Source: Bacteroidota bacterium
GTDB taxonomy: Bacteria; Bacteroidota; Bacteroidia; NS11-12g; UBA9320
Direction of reading: 5' to 3'
Assembly (NCBI GenBank): GCA_947468275.1
Contig: CANIKO010000001.1
Coordinates: 186,001 to 250,000 of the forward strand
Length of the DNA: 64,000 nucleotides
Both the position numbers and the translations under genes were made by a program. The notes under the pieces were generated by a model. The model ran no database searches. It saw only the letters and a list, made by a program, of their open reading frames with translations, and was not told the origin of the DNA. Each line of letters opens with the position of its first letter. Position 1 is the stretch's first letter. This document shows, one piece after another, positions 1-8,416 of this stretch.

Positions 1-2
1 AA

Positions 3-461
3 ATTATAGTAAAGAGTAATTTTTTGGCAACTGCCAGGGAAGTGAGTTCGCGTTATTATGCAAAAGAATTATATGCTATTGAACGTGAAAAAGTGGAAAA
101 GGTGATTGCCAAAGAATTGTCTGATCACATTGCTGCCAAAGGGTTTATTGTGGACGCTGTTTTATTAAAAGATATCATACTTCCACCCGCCATGTCGCAG
201 GCTATTCAGGATAAAGTAAATGCTGAGCAATCAGCTTTGCAAATGGAATTTGTGATTCAAAAGGCAAAGAAAGAAGCCGAAAGATTAAGTATTGAAGCCG
301 AAGGTATCAAGAAATCTCAAGCTATAATAGATTCTTCTTTAACTACACCACTTTTGCAGTATTACCAAATTCAAGTATTAAAAGAATTGGTAAAATCTCC
401 TAATGCTAAAGTTATTATCAGCGATGGAAAACTTCCAGTTATTGTAGGTTCTGATAAATAA
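3..461 (+). CDS. Prohibitin/SPFH-family protein, C-terminal part (cut by window edge)
   Basis: The reading frame is open from base 3 with no start needed, so this is the 3' end of a longer gene. The residues match the C-terminal half of prohibitin-like SPFH/band-7 proteins: the end of the SPFH domain, then an alanine/glutamate/lysine-rich coiled-coil stretch (EAERLSIEAEGIKKSQ) and the family's short tail ending in ISDGKLPVIV. Such proteins are anchored in the inner membrane by an N-terminal helix, outside this window, and form large rings; in bacteria they are linked to membrane quality control. A TTG at base 24 could be mistaken for a start but lies inside the conserved domain. Family assignment is firm; the exact role is not. 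Confidence 0.8.
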   Translation: MIVKSNFLATAREVSSRYYAKELYAIEREKVEKVIAKELSDHIAAKGFIVDAVLLKDIILPPAMSQAIQDKVNAEQSALQMEFVIQKAKKEAERLSIEAEGIKKSQAIIDSSLTTPLLQYYQIQVLKELVKSPNAKVIISDGKLPVIVGSDK

Positions 462-570
462 TATCAAATTCATGGATTTAACCTTAAAAGGTGTTCCATA
501 AAATAGTACACTCTTTTTTTAAGTTATTTTTTGGTAATCAAATAAGGTCTATTTTAGCTGCAAAATTGTA

Positions 571-2550
571 ATGATTGATGATATCAAACATTACAAAAAT
601 CGGTTGATATATTACATGAGGTTAAGAAGTACATTTTTCAATAATTACCAGATAATAAAGACGTGTTGGGTTGTGTTATTATTCAATTTTATTGGATATT
701 TAATGTTTGCCGAACTCCAGCAAGGGCAAGATGTAATTAGGTCGCTTGGGTTTCAAAGCAATGGAAATGTTTTTAATTCAAGGCACACATTTATGCTTTG
801 CATTTTAATGATTTATTGGGGATGGCAAAATTTTCGTTCCGCTCGTATCATTACGCACTTTAAATCATTTCATTTTTCTGAGTTTTATAAACCCTATGCC
901 ACTCGAACCATTGTTATAATTCCTAGGATTTTTTCTTCATTACCGTTTTTAATTATTTCCTATGCTACCTTTAAAGCAAATGATGGCTTTGTTTCTTTAA
1001 TTTTATTATACCTAACAATGGCTATATGGCTATATGTTTTTTTGATCTATCGCCGAAAAATAATGGTATTTTTAATGGCCAAAAACTTTCCTTTTCGCTT
1101 TTTACTCGACTACATTCCTGTAAAAAATGATGGGTACCCCGTTGCTTTTATAATTTATAAACAACGGTGGTGGATTATTCAAAGGTTTTTAATTTTAGCA
1201 CTTACATTCGCTTTAGTATTGGCCTTTCCTATTCGTTTTTCAAGATTTATCGGAGTGTGCGGGATTGTTATTTTAGCCCTTAGCAGTTGGATGATGTTTT
1301 TCACTTTACTTGCACTCTTCGAGCATCGATATAAAACACCATTTGTTTTTCTTTTTTTCTTGTGCTTTTTTCTATTTAGTTTTTTTAATAATAATCATGA
1401 AATAAGAAATCTAAACAAAGAAAAACCTGATAAAAGAATGTATATTGATACATATATTAATCATTGGTTACAGAAAAAAAATGAATTAGAAGATACGGTA
1501 AAAGTGTGTCTTGTAGCCTGTGAAGGAGGAGGAATACGGTCAGCTTATTGGTCAAATGAGGTGTTAAGTGAATTGAATTTAAAAGTAGCTGATTTTAATA
1601 ACCACATTTTGGCATATAGTTCTGTATCTGGCGGTACATTGGGGACCGTGTGTTATAATTTGGCTGGCCAATGCAGTTCAAATCCTGTTCAGGCCAGAAA
1701 TATTGGACGTGATTTTTTAAAGAAAGATTTTCTTTCGCCAATTATGGGATATGCCATGTTTCCGGATGCCCTTCAACGATTTTTGCCTTTTCCTATAGCC
1801 AAATTTGATAGGGCAGCCATTCTCGAGAAAACATGGGAAGGCAGCTGGGAAGGGACTTGTTTGGATCAACCCTCACTATTAAAAAAAGGATATCTCGAAA
1901 ATAAATTTACGGGTAGAGATGATCAAGGTCCATTGCTCTTTTTTAATGCTACACAAATTGAAACTGGAAAGAGAGTATTAATTAGCCCAGTAAAATTTGG
2001 TGAAAACCAGTTTTATGAAACTACAGATTTGTTAGATATAATTAATAAAGATATTCCTCTTAGCACTGCTGTATTATTGAGTGCAAGATTTCCTTATGTA
2101 ACACCGGCCGGACTTATCGTTGATAAAGATAATAAAAAATGGGGGAATGTAGGGGATGGGGGTTATTATGAAAATCTTGGAATTTCAACATTATTAGAAG
2201 TGTATACTCGCTTGCGTGCCATTTCTGATTTGAAGCAAATTCCAATTAGAGTTACTTTCATTTTTATACGAAATACCAAAGATTTTAGTGAGTCAGAACC
2301 GCTGGGAGGGATGTATGAATTAATGGCGCCAATTGAAGCATACATAAATGTTTGGTATAAAGGCGGTGGGTATAATTTTAATATGATAAAAAATATATCT
2401 TTAAAGAAAGATGATAAAATTTTGAATTTTGCATTGCCTCGTTTTGAAAATGATATCATCCCTTTGGGTTGGAGTTTGTCGCGACAAGCCACGGACTACA
2501 TAGATAGTCAGGTGGAACATGTTGTGGAATCTGAATTGAAAAAGAAATAA
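571..2550 (+). CDS. Membrane-anchored patatin-like phospholipase
   Basis: The 659-residue protein has two parts. Residues about 30-275 contain roughly six hydrophobic helices, so this half is integral to the membrane. Residues about 310-655 form a patatin domain: glycine-rich oxyanion loop CEGGGIRSAYW (318-327), nucleophile serine S353 in SSVSGG (a GxSxG elbow with the first glycine replaced by serine) and the dyad aspartate D529 in GDGGYYEN. Patatins are acyl hydrolases acting on phospholipid or other acyl esters; the substrate cannot be read from sequence. A small lipoprotein gene follows after 5 bases and may be co-transcribed. The fusion of a large membrane half to patatin is less common than soluble or T9SS-exported patatins in this phylum. 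Confidence 0.85.
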   Translation: MIDDIKHYKNRLIYYMRLRSTFFNNYQIIKTCWVVLLFNFIGYLMFAELQQGQDVIRSLGFQSNGNVFNSRHTFMLCILMIYWGWQNFRSARIITHFKSFHFSEFYKPYATRTIVIIPRIFSSLPFLIISYATFKANDGFVSLILLYLTMAIWLYVFLIYRRKIMVFLMAKNFPFRFLLDYIPVKNDGYPVAFIIYKQRWWIIQRFLILALTFALVLAFPIRFSRFIGVCGIVILALSSWMMFFTLLALFEHRYKTPFVFLFFLCFFLFSFFNNNHEIRNLNKEKPDKRMYIDTYINHWLQKKNELEDTVKVCLVACEGGGIRSAYWSNEVLSELNLKVADFNNHILAYSSVSGGTLGTVCYNLAGQCSSNPVQARNIGRDFLKKDFLSPIMGYAMFPDALQRFLPFPIAKFDRAAILEKTWEGSWEGTCLDQPSLLKKGYLENKFTGRDDQGPLLFFNATQIETGKRVLISPVKFGENQFYETTDLLDIINKDIPLSTAVLLSARFPYVTPAGLIVDKDNKKWGNVGDGGYYENLGISTLLEVYTRLRAISDLKQIPIRVTFIFIRNTKDFSESEPLGGMYELMAPIEAYINVWYKGGGYNFNMIKNISLKKDDKILNFALPRFENDIIPLGWSLSRQATDYIDSQVEHVVESELKKK

Positions 2551-2555
2551 TTAAT

Positions 2556-2744
2556 ATGAGATTTAGAAAGCTTCTATTATACACACTTTGTTTGTTTTTT
2601 ATTTCTGCTGTTGAAATTGGCTGCCGAGCAAAATCTTGTCCTGCCTATGGAGATGATACACCTGAAAGGGGCGCTTTATTTAAACCAAAAAAGAAAAACA
2701 AAGCCGCCGGTGGTTTGTTTGATAAAAAGCAAAGTCAGTTCTAG
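2556..2744 (+). CDS. Small lysine-rich lipoprotein
   Basis: A 62-residue protein with a lipoprotein signal: basic start (MRFRK), hydrophobic core and a cysteine at residue 23 in VEIGC. The mature part is very short: SCPAYGDD, then a basic stretch KPKKKNKAAGGLFDKK. Tiny lipoproteins of this plan (CPAYG followed by a lysine-rich GLF tail) recur in Bacteroidota; no function is known to me. It starts 5 bases after the patatin stop codon, so the two may share a transcript. An overlapping reading frame at 2611-2814 is a shadow without a signal peptide. Confidence 0.65.
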   Translation: MRFRKLLLYTLCLFFISAVEIGCRAKSCPAYGDDTPERGALFKPKKKNKAAGGLFDKKQSQF

Positions 2745-2832
2745 TTTATTGGATTTATTTTTTACTTGTCTATTAAAACAATCGCAATTGAAAAATTGCT
2801 TTTATTCGATCTAAAACGAATTAAAATGGCAG

Positions 2833-2840
2833 TATATTTG
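2833..2840 (+). promoter_or_regulatory. -7 promoter element (TAnnTTTG) of clpC
   Basis: TATATTTG matches the Bacteroidota -7 consensus TAnnTTTG and sits 34 bases before the clpC ATG. I see no convincing TTG at the usual -33 distance, so the site rests on the -7 match and its position. Confidence 0.5.
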
Positions 2841-2874
2841 TTACACTAATTGAAACATAAAATTAAAGAGGAGA

Positions 2875-5418
2875 ATGGAAGCAAAATTTTCGCCGAATGT
2901 AAAAGAAGTAATCCAGTATAGTCGCGAGGAGGCTATAAGGTTGGGGCACGGGTATATAGGAACTGAACATATATTGTTAGGTATCTTAAGATTGGGAGAA
3001 GGCAAGGCACTGATTCATCTAAGGGCCTTAGGTATTGATTTTTTAAGGCTTAAAAAAAGTGTAGAAGATAATATTAGGGATACCGCCACACGGCCAACTA
3101 ATTTAGGTAATATTCCCTTAACCAAACAAGCTGAAAAGGCGCTGAAAGTGACCTACTTAGAAGCTAAAATATTTAAGTCAGATATTATAGGAACTGAACA
3201 TTTATTGTTGTCGATATTAAGAGATGAAGATAATATTGCTTCTCAAATTTTAACTCAATTTGGGGTTAACTATGACATATTCAAACATGCAATCGAAGAA
3301 AACCTGACAGAATTGCCACCAGCGGATAGCGATATACCAGAAATGCGCGATGAGTTTCCTTCAGATGCACCGGATGATATGTTTGGTGAAAGAAGAACAA
3401 ACGACCCAAAGAAAAATAATCCAAAGAGTAAAACACCTGTTCTTGATAATTTTGGAAGAGATCTTACCAAATTAGCCGAGGAAGGAAAGTTAGACCCCAT
3501 AATCGGTCGTGAAAAAGAAATAGAGCGAGTTTCTCAGATTTTATCGCGTAGAAAAAAGAATAATCCAGTTTTAATAGGAGAGCCAGGCGTAGGTAAAACT
3601 GCCATTGCCGAAGGATTAGCTTTACGAATTATACAACGCAAAGTTTCAAGAATATTATTCGATAAAAGAGTTGTAACACTTGATTTGGCCTCGTTGGTAG
3701 CTGGCACAAAATACCGTGGTCAGTTTGAAGAACGGATGAAAGCAGTGATGAATGAGTTGGAAAAATCACGTGACGTAATTTTATTTATTGATGAAATACA
3801 TACTATTGTAGGAGCGGGGGGAGCTTCAGGTTCATTAGATGCGTCCAATATGTTTAAACCGGCTTTGGCCCGTGGCGAAATTCAATGTATTGGTGCCACT
3901 ACTTTAGATGAATATCGTCAGTATATTGAAAAAGACGGAGCCTTGGAACGTCGTTTTCAATCTGTATTGGTTGAGCCTGCTTCACCAGATGAAACCTATC
4001 AGATACTTCAAAATATCAAGGATAAATATGAAGAACATCATTCGGTAACCTATACTGATAAAGCGTTGGATGCAGCGGTTAAATTGAGCGTTCGTTTTAT
4101 AAGCGACCGCCATTTGCCTGATAAAGCCATTGACGTAATGGACGAAGCCGGAGCAAGAGTTCATTTGAGCAATATTGTGGTACCAAGTGATATAATAGAA
4201 CTTGAAAAGAAAATTGAGGAGATAAAAGAGGAGAAAAATCGTGTAGTTAAAAGCCAACGCTACGAAGAAGCCGCCCGATTGCGTGATAAGGAAAAATCAT
4301 TATTGGAGCAATTAGATATTGCTAAGGCCCGTTGGGAGGAGGAAACAAAATCTCAACGATATATTGTAAGTGAAGATAGTATAGCCGAAGTAATCGCCAT
4401 GATGACCGGTGTGCCAACCAAACGAATTGCCCAAAATGAAGGCACAAAATTGCTCAGCATGGCCGAGGATATTCAAAAGCAAGTAATTGGCCAAGATCAG
4501 GCGGTAATCAAATTATCAAAAGCCATACAACGTACCCGTGCCGGACTAAAAGATCCAAACCGTCCAATTGGTTCATTTATATTTTTAGGTCCTACAGGAG
4601 TTGGTAAAACTGAATTGGCTAAATCTTTGGCCCGTTATCTATTTGATTCAGCCGATTCACTTATACGAATAGATATGAGTGAATTTATGGAAAAATTTGC
4701 TGTGAGCCGTTTGGTAGGAGCCCCTCCAGGATATGTAGGCTATGAAGAAGGAGGAATGCTTACCGAAAAAGTACGACGCAAACCATACAGTGTTATTTTA
4801 TTTGATGAAATTGAAAAAGCGCATCCGGATGTGTTTAATATTCTTTTGCAGGTTTTGGATGAAGGTTATATTACCGATAGTTTAGGTCGTAAAATAGATT
4901 TTAGAAATACCATCATCATTATGACGTCTAATATTGGTTCACGCCAGTTAAAAGACTTTGGAGCCGGAGTTGGATTTGGTACAGCTGCCAAATCAGTATC
5001 CAATGAAACCCATACCAAAAGTGTGGTTGAAAACGCCTTGAAACGTTTTTTCTCACCTGAGTTTTTAAACCGTATTGATGATGTGATTGTATTTAACCAA
5101 TTGGAAAAAGCAAGTATCGAAAAAATACTGGATTTAGGAATTGAAAAATTGGTGAAACGAATTGAAGGAGTTGGCTTTAAAATATCTCTGAAACAGCCGG
5201 CCAAAGATTTCTTGGTTGATAAAGGATATGACAGAGAATTAGGGGCAAGACCATTATCCCGAGCAATTCAGAGGTATTTAGAGGACCCGATTGCTGAAGA
5301 AATTCTAAAATCGAACATTGCCAATGGCGATACCCTAGAAGTAGACCTAGATAAAAAAGAAGGGGTTTTGAAATTCAAGAATTTAAAAGCTAAAAAAGTA
5401 AAGACTACAGAAGAATAA
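2875..5418 (+). CDS. clpC: ATP-dependent Clp protease ATP-binding subunit ClpC
   Basis: This 847-residue protein has full ClpC architecture. Two Clp_N repeats lie at about 1-145 (each with the TEHxLL signature). The first AAA+ module has Walker A GEPGVGKT and Walker B ILFIDEIH. A UVR/middle-domain coiled coil (about 425-475, YEEAARLRDKEK) identifies ClpC rather than ClpA or ClpB. The second AAA+ module has GPTGVGKT and VILFDEIEKAH, followed by the ClpB-D2-small domain. ClpC unfolds proteins and feeds them to ClpP, which is not in this window. GAGGAG lies only one base before the ATG, too close to act as a ribosome binding site. A strong terminator follows at 5437-5476. Confidence 0.97.
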   Translation: MEAKFSPNVKEVIQYSREEAIRLGHGYIGTEHILLGILRLGEGKALIHLRALGIDFLRLKKSVEDNIRDTATRPTNLGNIPLTKQAEKALKVTYLEAKIFKSDIIGTEHLLLSILRDEDNIASQILTQFGVNYDIFKHAIEENLTELPPADSDIPEMRDEFPSDAPDDMFGERRTNDPKKNNPKSKTPVLDNFGRDLTKLAEEGKLDPIIGREKEIERVSQILSRRKKNNPVLIGEPGVGKTAIAEGLALRIIQRKVSRILFDKRVVTLDLASLVAGTKYRGQFEERMKAVMNELEKSRDVILFIDEIHTIVGAGGASGSLDASNMFKPALARGEIQCIGATTLDEYRQYIEKDGALERRFQSVLVEPASPDETYQILQNIKDKYEEHHSVTYTDKALDAAVKLSVRFISDRHLPDKAIDVMDEAGARVHLSNIVVPSDIIELEKKIEEIKEEKNRVVKSQRYEEAARLRDKEKSLLEQLDIAKARWEEETKSQRYIVSEDSIAEVIAMMTGVPTKRIAQNEGTKLLSMAEDIQKQVIGQDQAVIKLSKAIQRTRAGLKDPNRPIGSFIFLGPTGVGKTELAKSLARYLFDSADSLIRIDMSEFMEKFAVSRLVGAPPGYVGYEEGGMLTEKVRRKPYSVILFDEIEKAHPDVFNILLQVLDEGYITDSLGRKIDFRNTIIIMTSNIGSRQLKDFGAGVGFGTAAKSVSNETHTKSVVENALKRFFSPEFLNRIDDVIVFNQLEKASIEKILDLGIEKLVKRIEGVGFKISLKQPAKDFLVDKGYDRELGARPLSRAIQRYLEDPIAEEILKSNIANGDTLEVDLDKKEGVLKFKNLKAKKVKTTEE

Positions 5419-5436
5419 TTTCTAAGTTATTATATG

Positions 5437-5476
5437 AAAAAAAACCATCTTGTTTTTTAACGAGATGGTTTTTTTT
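5437..5476 (+). terminator. Rho-independent terminator after clpC
   Basis: The stem pairs eight A plus CCATCT (5437-5450) with AGATGG plus eight T (5463-5476) around a 12-base loop. It lies about 20 bases after the clpC stop. The A and T runs make it usable from either strand, but only clpC ends here. Confidence 0.85.
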
Positions 5477-5679
5477 CTTTCCCATTCTTTCCAACTGATG
5501 TCTCATCACAAGGCCTTGAGAAAAGAAGATGGACCTGTGCGGATTATTATTAAATAGTTTGGTCAATATTATTTCTATCAAATATTGCTAAAAGTTTTAT
5601 GAAATACCTGAATAAGTTTTAAAATGTAAGATAATAGCGATATTTATCTATGTTTTTTTAAGGGATAAATTTATAGAAT

Positions 5680-8235
5680 CTACCGGCTAATAATTACTTT
5701 GCCGTTAAATTGATTTTCATTTTTAGTTACCATTAGCATATACAAGCCGATTGGCAGTTCTGTAGTTATAATTTCGGTTACTTTTTTATCGGCTAAGGTT
5801 TTGGTTACGACTCTTCCGGTGGCATCCATCAAACTAATTTGAGCGTTTATTAATTCGGCCGGAATATCTATTTTAAAACTGTTTTTGGCTGGTTGTGGAT
5901 AGACTTTAATTCCAAAATCATTTAAAGTATAATTAATTGAAAGGGGGATTAATACCTCTACAGAATCAACGGAAATGCAACCAAATTCATCAATAACCAA
6001 AAGTTTTACTAAAGCGGAGGTTAAGCCGGTAGCATAGGTATGGCTTGGGTTTTTTGAAGTGGTGTCAAAACTTCCATCACCAAAATTCCATTTAAATTTG
6101 GCAGTTCCTGTTTCGTTTGGAGAAAAGGTGGCTGTTTTGCCTGAAAATTTATGGGTAAATGTGGCCTTAGGTAATGGCTTTACCCCCAATTTAATTTTAC
6201 CTGAAGTAGAAACGCAGGCTCCATTAGTAATAGTTACCCAAACTGAATCTAAGTTTTTTGGGTTTGGATAGTTCCAACTAGGTGAATTGTTTTTTTGTTT
6301 TGAAACATTATTTAAATAGAAATTGTATTCCTGCATTCCTATTGATACTACATTAAACCAACATGGGCTGCCTTCACAAAAAATATTTTGAGGATTATTG
6401 CTGCTAATTATTGAAGCAGGTATTTCCCAAACTTTCACTGCTGCATCGCGTTTTATCGTAGGGCAACTTAAATTACTGCTATCCGTCAATTCAAATTTAT
6501 AGGTACGATTAAAGTCGGCTGTAATGGTGAAAGCAGTATCTTTAAAGGGTTTGCCATTATCAATCTTTAGCGAATAAAAATTGGTATTAAGGTTTCTGAT
6601 TCTAAATTTTATTTCGCTGGCTTTACAAACTTCCTTATCCCAAATAATATTGTAACTAATCGGACTGCATGGAATCGAACCACAAACCACCTTGGTGATT
6701 TCACTTTCGTTGCATGGGAAAATATCCAGGGCTTTAATCTGTACCTCGATATCGGTGTTCGGTGGAAATCCTAAAACTTTATGCAATAAACCTTTGTTTC
6801 CTGAACTCGGTGTTTTCCATGTTTTGCCGCTATCCAAACTTATTTTATAACCTAATGAATTGGTAACGGCCCCCCAACTAATTTCAAAACTTGCAGTAGT
6901 TTTATTGGAGCAATTGGCAATTGGGGCAGATATCCCTGACTTTGTAACAAAATTCAGTGAATTGCTTTTTGGTGTGATGCATCCTTTTGAATCCTTGCCT
7001 TTTGCTAAAAGATCAGTGGATACCGAAAATTTAAAGGTTTGCGGATTAATAGGAGTTCTTTGATAAGGGCCTGATGATGTATAATAAAGAATTGTATCAA
7101 ATGTCGTTGTCCCTGATGCTGTAATTATAACTGGGCGTTCAAAACAGATAGTGTCATTGGTTATGTTTCTAGAAATACTAATGGTTTGAGATGGATTATG
7201 GAATATTCTGATGGTGTTGGATATTCCAGAGCATTTGTTGTTATCGGTGGCAGTAACGCTATATAATCCCGTGTCTTTAGCCATTATTACCTGTGTTACA
7301 TTCCCTCCTGGTGTCCAGGTATATTTCCATGCTGCATTAAAGTTGGCAGTTAATTTAACTGAATCACCTTTGCAAATAGTTACAGGAGTTGTATTTGGAG
7401 TAATACTGACAGATGGTTTTCCTTTTACGACAATTTTTAATGTATCAGCTTTTGAGGTGGCCTTACCATTATTAACTGTTAATATAGCAAGATAGGTTCC
7501 CGCGCCGCTATATTTGATGGTTGGGTTCTGTACATTTGAAGCATTTGGTGTGCCCGAAACTAATGACCAATTGTATTTTTCGTTACCCGTAACAGCAGTA
7601 GAAGTACCCTTTAAGTTTATTGTTGTTCCGATACAGGTTACAGAATCAGCACAACTTCCATCAGCGGTAGGAATAAGACTTGAAGGATTAATTGTGAATT
7701 TTTTTGCATAAATTTGATCCCCACCATCTCCGTTATCTCCATTGGCTGCGTTCAAATTGACATAAACGGTTAATGGACCAATATTTTTGGATGGGGCTTT
7801 CCATGTAAATGTCCAATCAGTGGCATTGGTACTAGTAGAGGCGGTGCCTGAAGATGTTTGATAAACATATTCGCGCGAAGTAGATGATTTTTGTGTTCTA
7901 CCAGATGCGGTCACTAAAGTACCTGCTTTTGTATTGGTGGCATCTAATATTGTCGCCTCAAATCCCCATTTATTTATCCCCGACTGGCTGTATGCAATTT
8001 TTATAGTATACGTAGAATCAGGCAAATATCCATTACCTGAGAAATTGCCAGAAAGACTAATATTATTCCAATTACTGCCAGAACTAATTAAAGAACCCGA
8101 ATGGCAACTAGTGCAATTGTTTTCACTTGGAGCACTTGTATAACCCGTTGGTGGTCCATTACTAGATGAAATAGAGTTGTAAGAAACCATACTAAGTAGT
8201 GAAATAAACAGTGTAGTCGTAATTTTTTTTATCAT
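5680..8235 (-). CDS. T9SS-exported choice-of-anchor V / PKD domain protein
   Basis: The 851-residue protein begins with a signal peptide (MIKKITTTLFISLLSMVSYNSISS). A choice-of-anchor V (reeler-like) domain follows, with the motif SAPSENNCTSCHSG, where C41, C44 and H45 form a CxxCH. Ig/PKD-like beta-sandwich repeats come next, including a PKD repeat near 730 (WNFGDGSF...PSHTY). A T9SS type A sorting domain ends it (VYPQPAKNSFKIDIP ... GLYMLMVTKN ... KVIISR). It should therefore cross the outer membrane and be attached or released at the surface. CxxCH could bind heme c, but it is conserved in this family without proof of heme. The next gene (8417-9982) is a shorter paralogue. Adhesion or matrix function is a guess. 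Confidence 0.85.
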   Translation of the reverse strand: MIKKITTTLFISLLSMVSYNSISSSNGPPTGYTSAPSENNCTSCHSGSLISSGSNWNNISLSGNFSGNGYLPDSTYTIKIAYSQSGINKWGFEATILDATNTKAGTLVTASGRTQKSSTSREYVYQTSSGTASTSTNATDWTFTWKAPSKNIGPLTVYVNLNAANGDNGDGGDQIYAKKFTINPSSLIPTADGSCADSVTCIGTTINLKGTSTAVTGNEKYNWSLVSGTPNASNVQNPTIKYSGAGTYLAILTVNNGKATSKADTLKIVVKGKPSVSITPNTTPVTICKGDSVKLTANFNAAWKYTWTPGGNVTQVIMAKDTGLYSVTATDNNKCSGISNTIRIFHNPSQTISISRNITNDTICFERPVIITASGTTTFDTILYYTSSGPYQRTPINPQTFKFSVSTDLLAKGKDSKGCITPKSNSLNFVTKSGISAPIANCSNKTTASFEISWGAVTNSLGYKISLDSGKTWKTPSSGNKGLLHKVLGFPPNTDIEVQIKALDIFPCNESEITKVVCGSIPCSPISYNIIWDKEVCKASEIKFRIRNLNTNFYSLKIDNGKPFKDTAFTITADFNRTYKFELTDSSNLSCPTIKRDAAVKVWEIPASIISSNNPQNIFCEGSPCWFNVVSIGMQEYNFYLNNVSKQKNNSPSWNYPNPKNLDSVWVTITNGACVSTSGKIKLGVKPLPKATFTHKFSGKTATFSPNETGTAKFKWNFGDGSFDTTSKNPSHTYATGLTSALVKLLVIDEFGCISVDSVEVLIPLSINYTLNDFGIKVYPQPAKNSFKIDIPAELINAQISLMDATGRVVTKTLADKKVTEIITTELPIGLYMLMVTKNENQFNGKVIISR

Positions 8236-8255
8236 AATTTATATTAGGGCTATGG

Positions 8256-8263
8256 CAAATATA
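8256..8263 (-). promoter_or_regulatory. -7 promoter element of the 851-residue T9SS gene
   Basis: On the minus strand the bases read TATATTTG, a match to TAnnTTTG, ending 21 bases before the ATG at 8235. This suggests the gene has its own promoter and is not simply read through from its paralogue. Confidence 0.5.
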
Positions 8264-8416
8264 TATCGAGGGGATAAATTGAGAATGTAATATTTTTCTT
8301 ACAAATGAATATACAAATTTAGGCAATCTGAAAATAAAGGAGTTAACAATTTATACCTGAAGGCAATTTGACATTAAATAAACAAAACTAAGGGGACAGT
8401 TATTCGTGTTTTGAAC

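Noticed and set aside
2611-2814. Alternative 67-codon frame overlapping the small lipoprotein.
   Set aside because: It lacks a signal peptide or family features; the +0 frame encodes a recognisable lipoprotein.
2868-2873. GAGGAG before clpC as a strong Shine-Dalgarno site.
   Set aside because: It ends one base before the ATG, too close for 30S positioning, and other genes here show no such sites.
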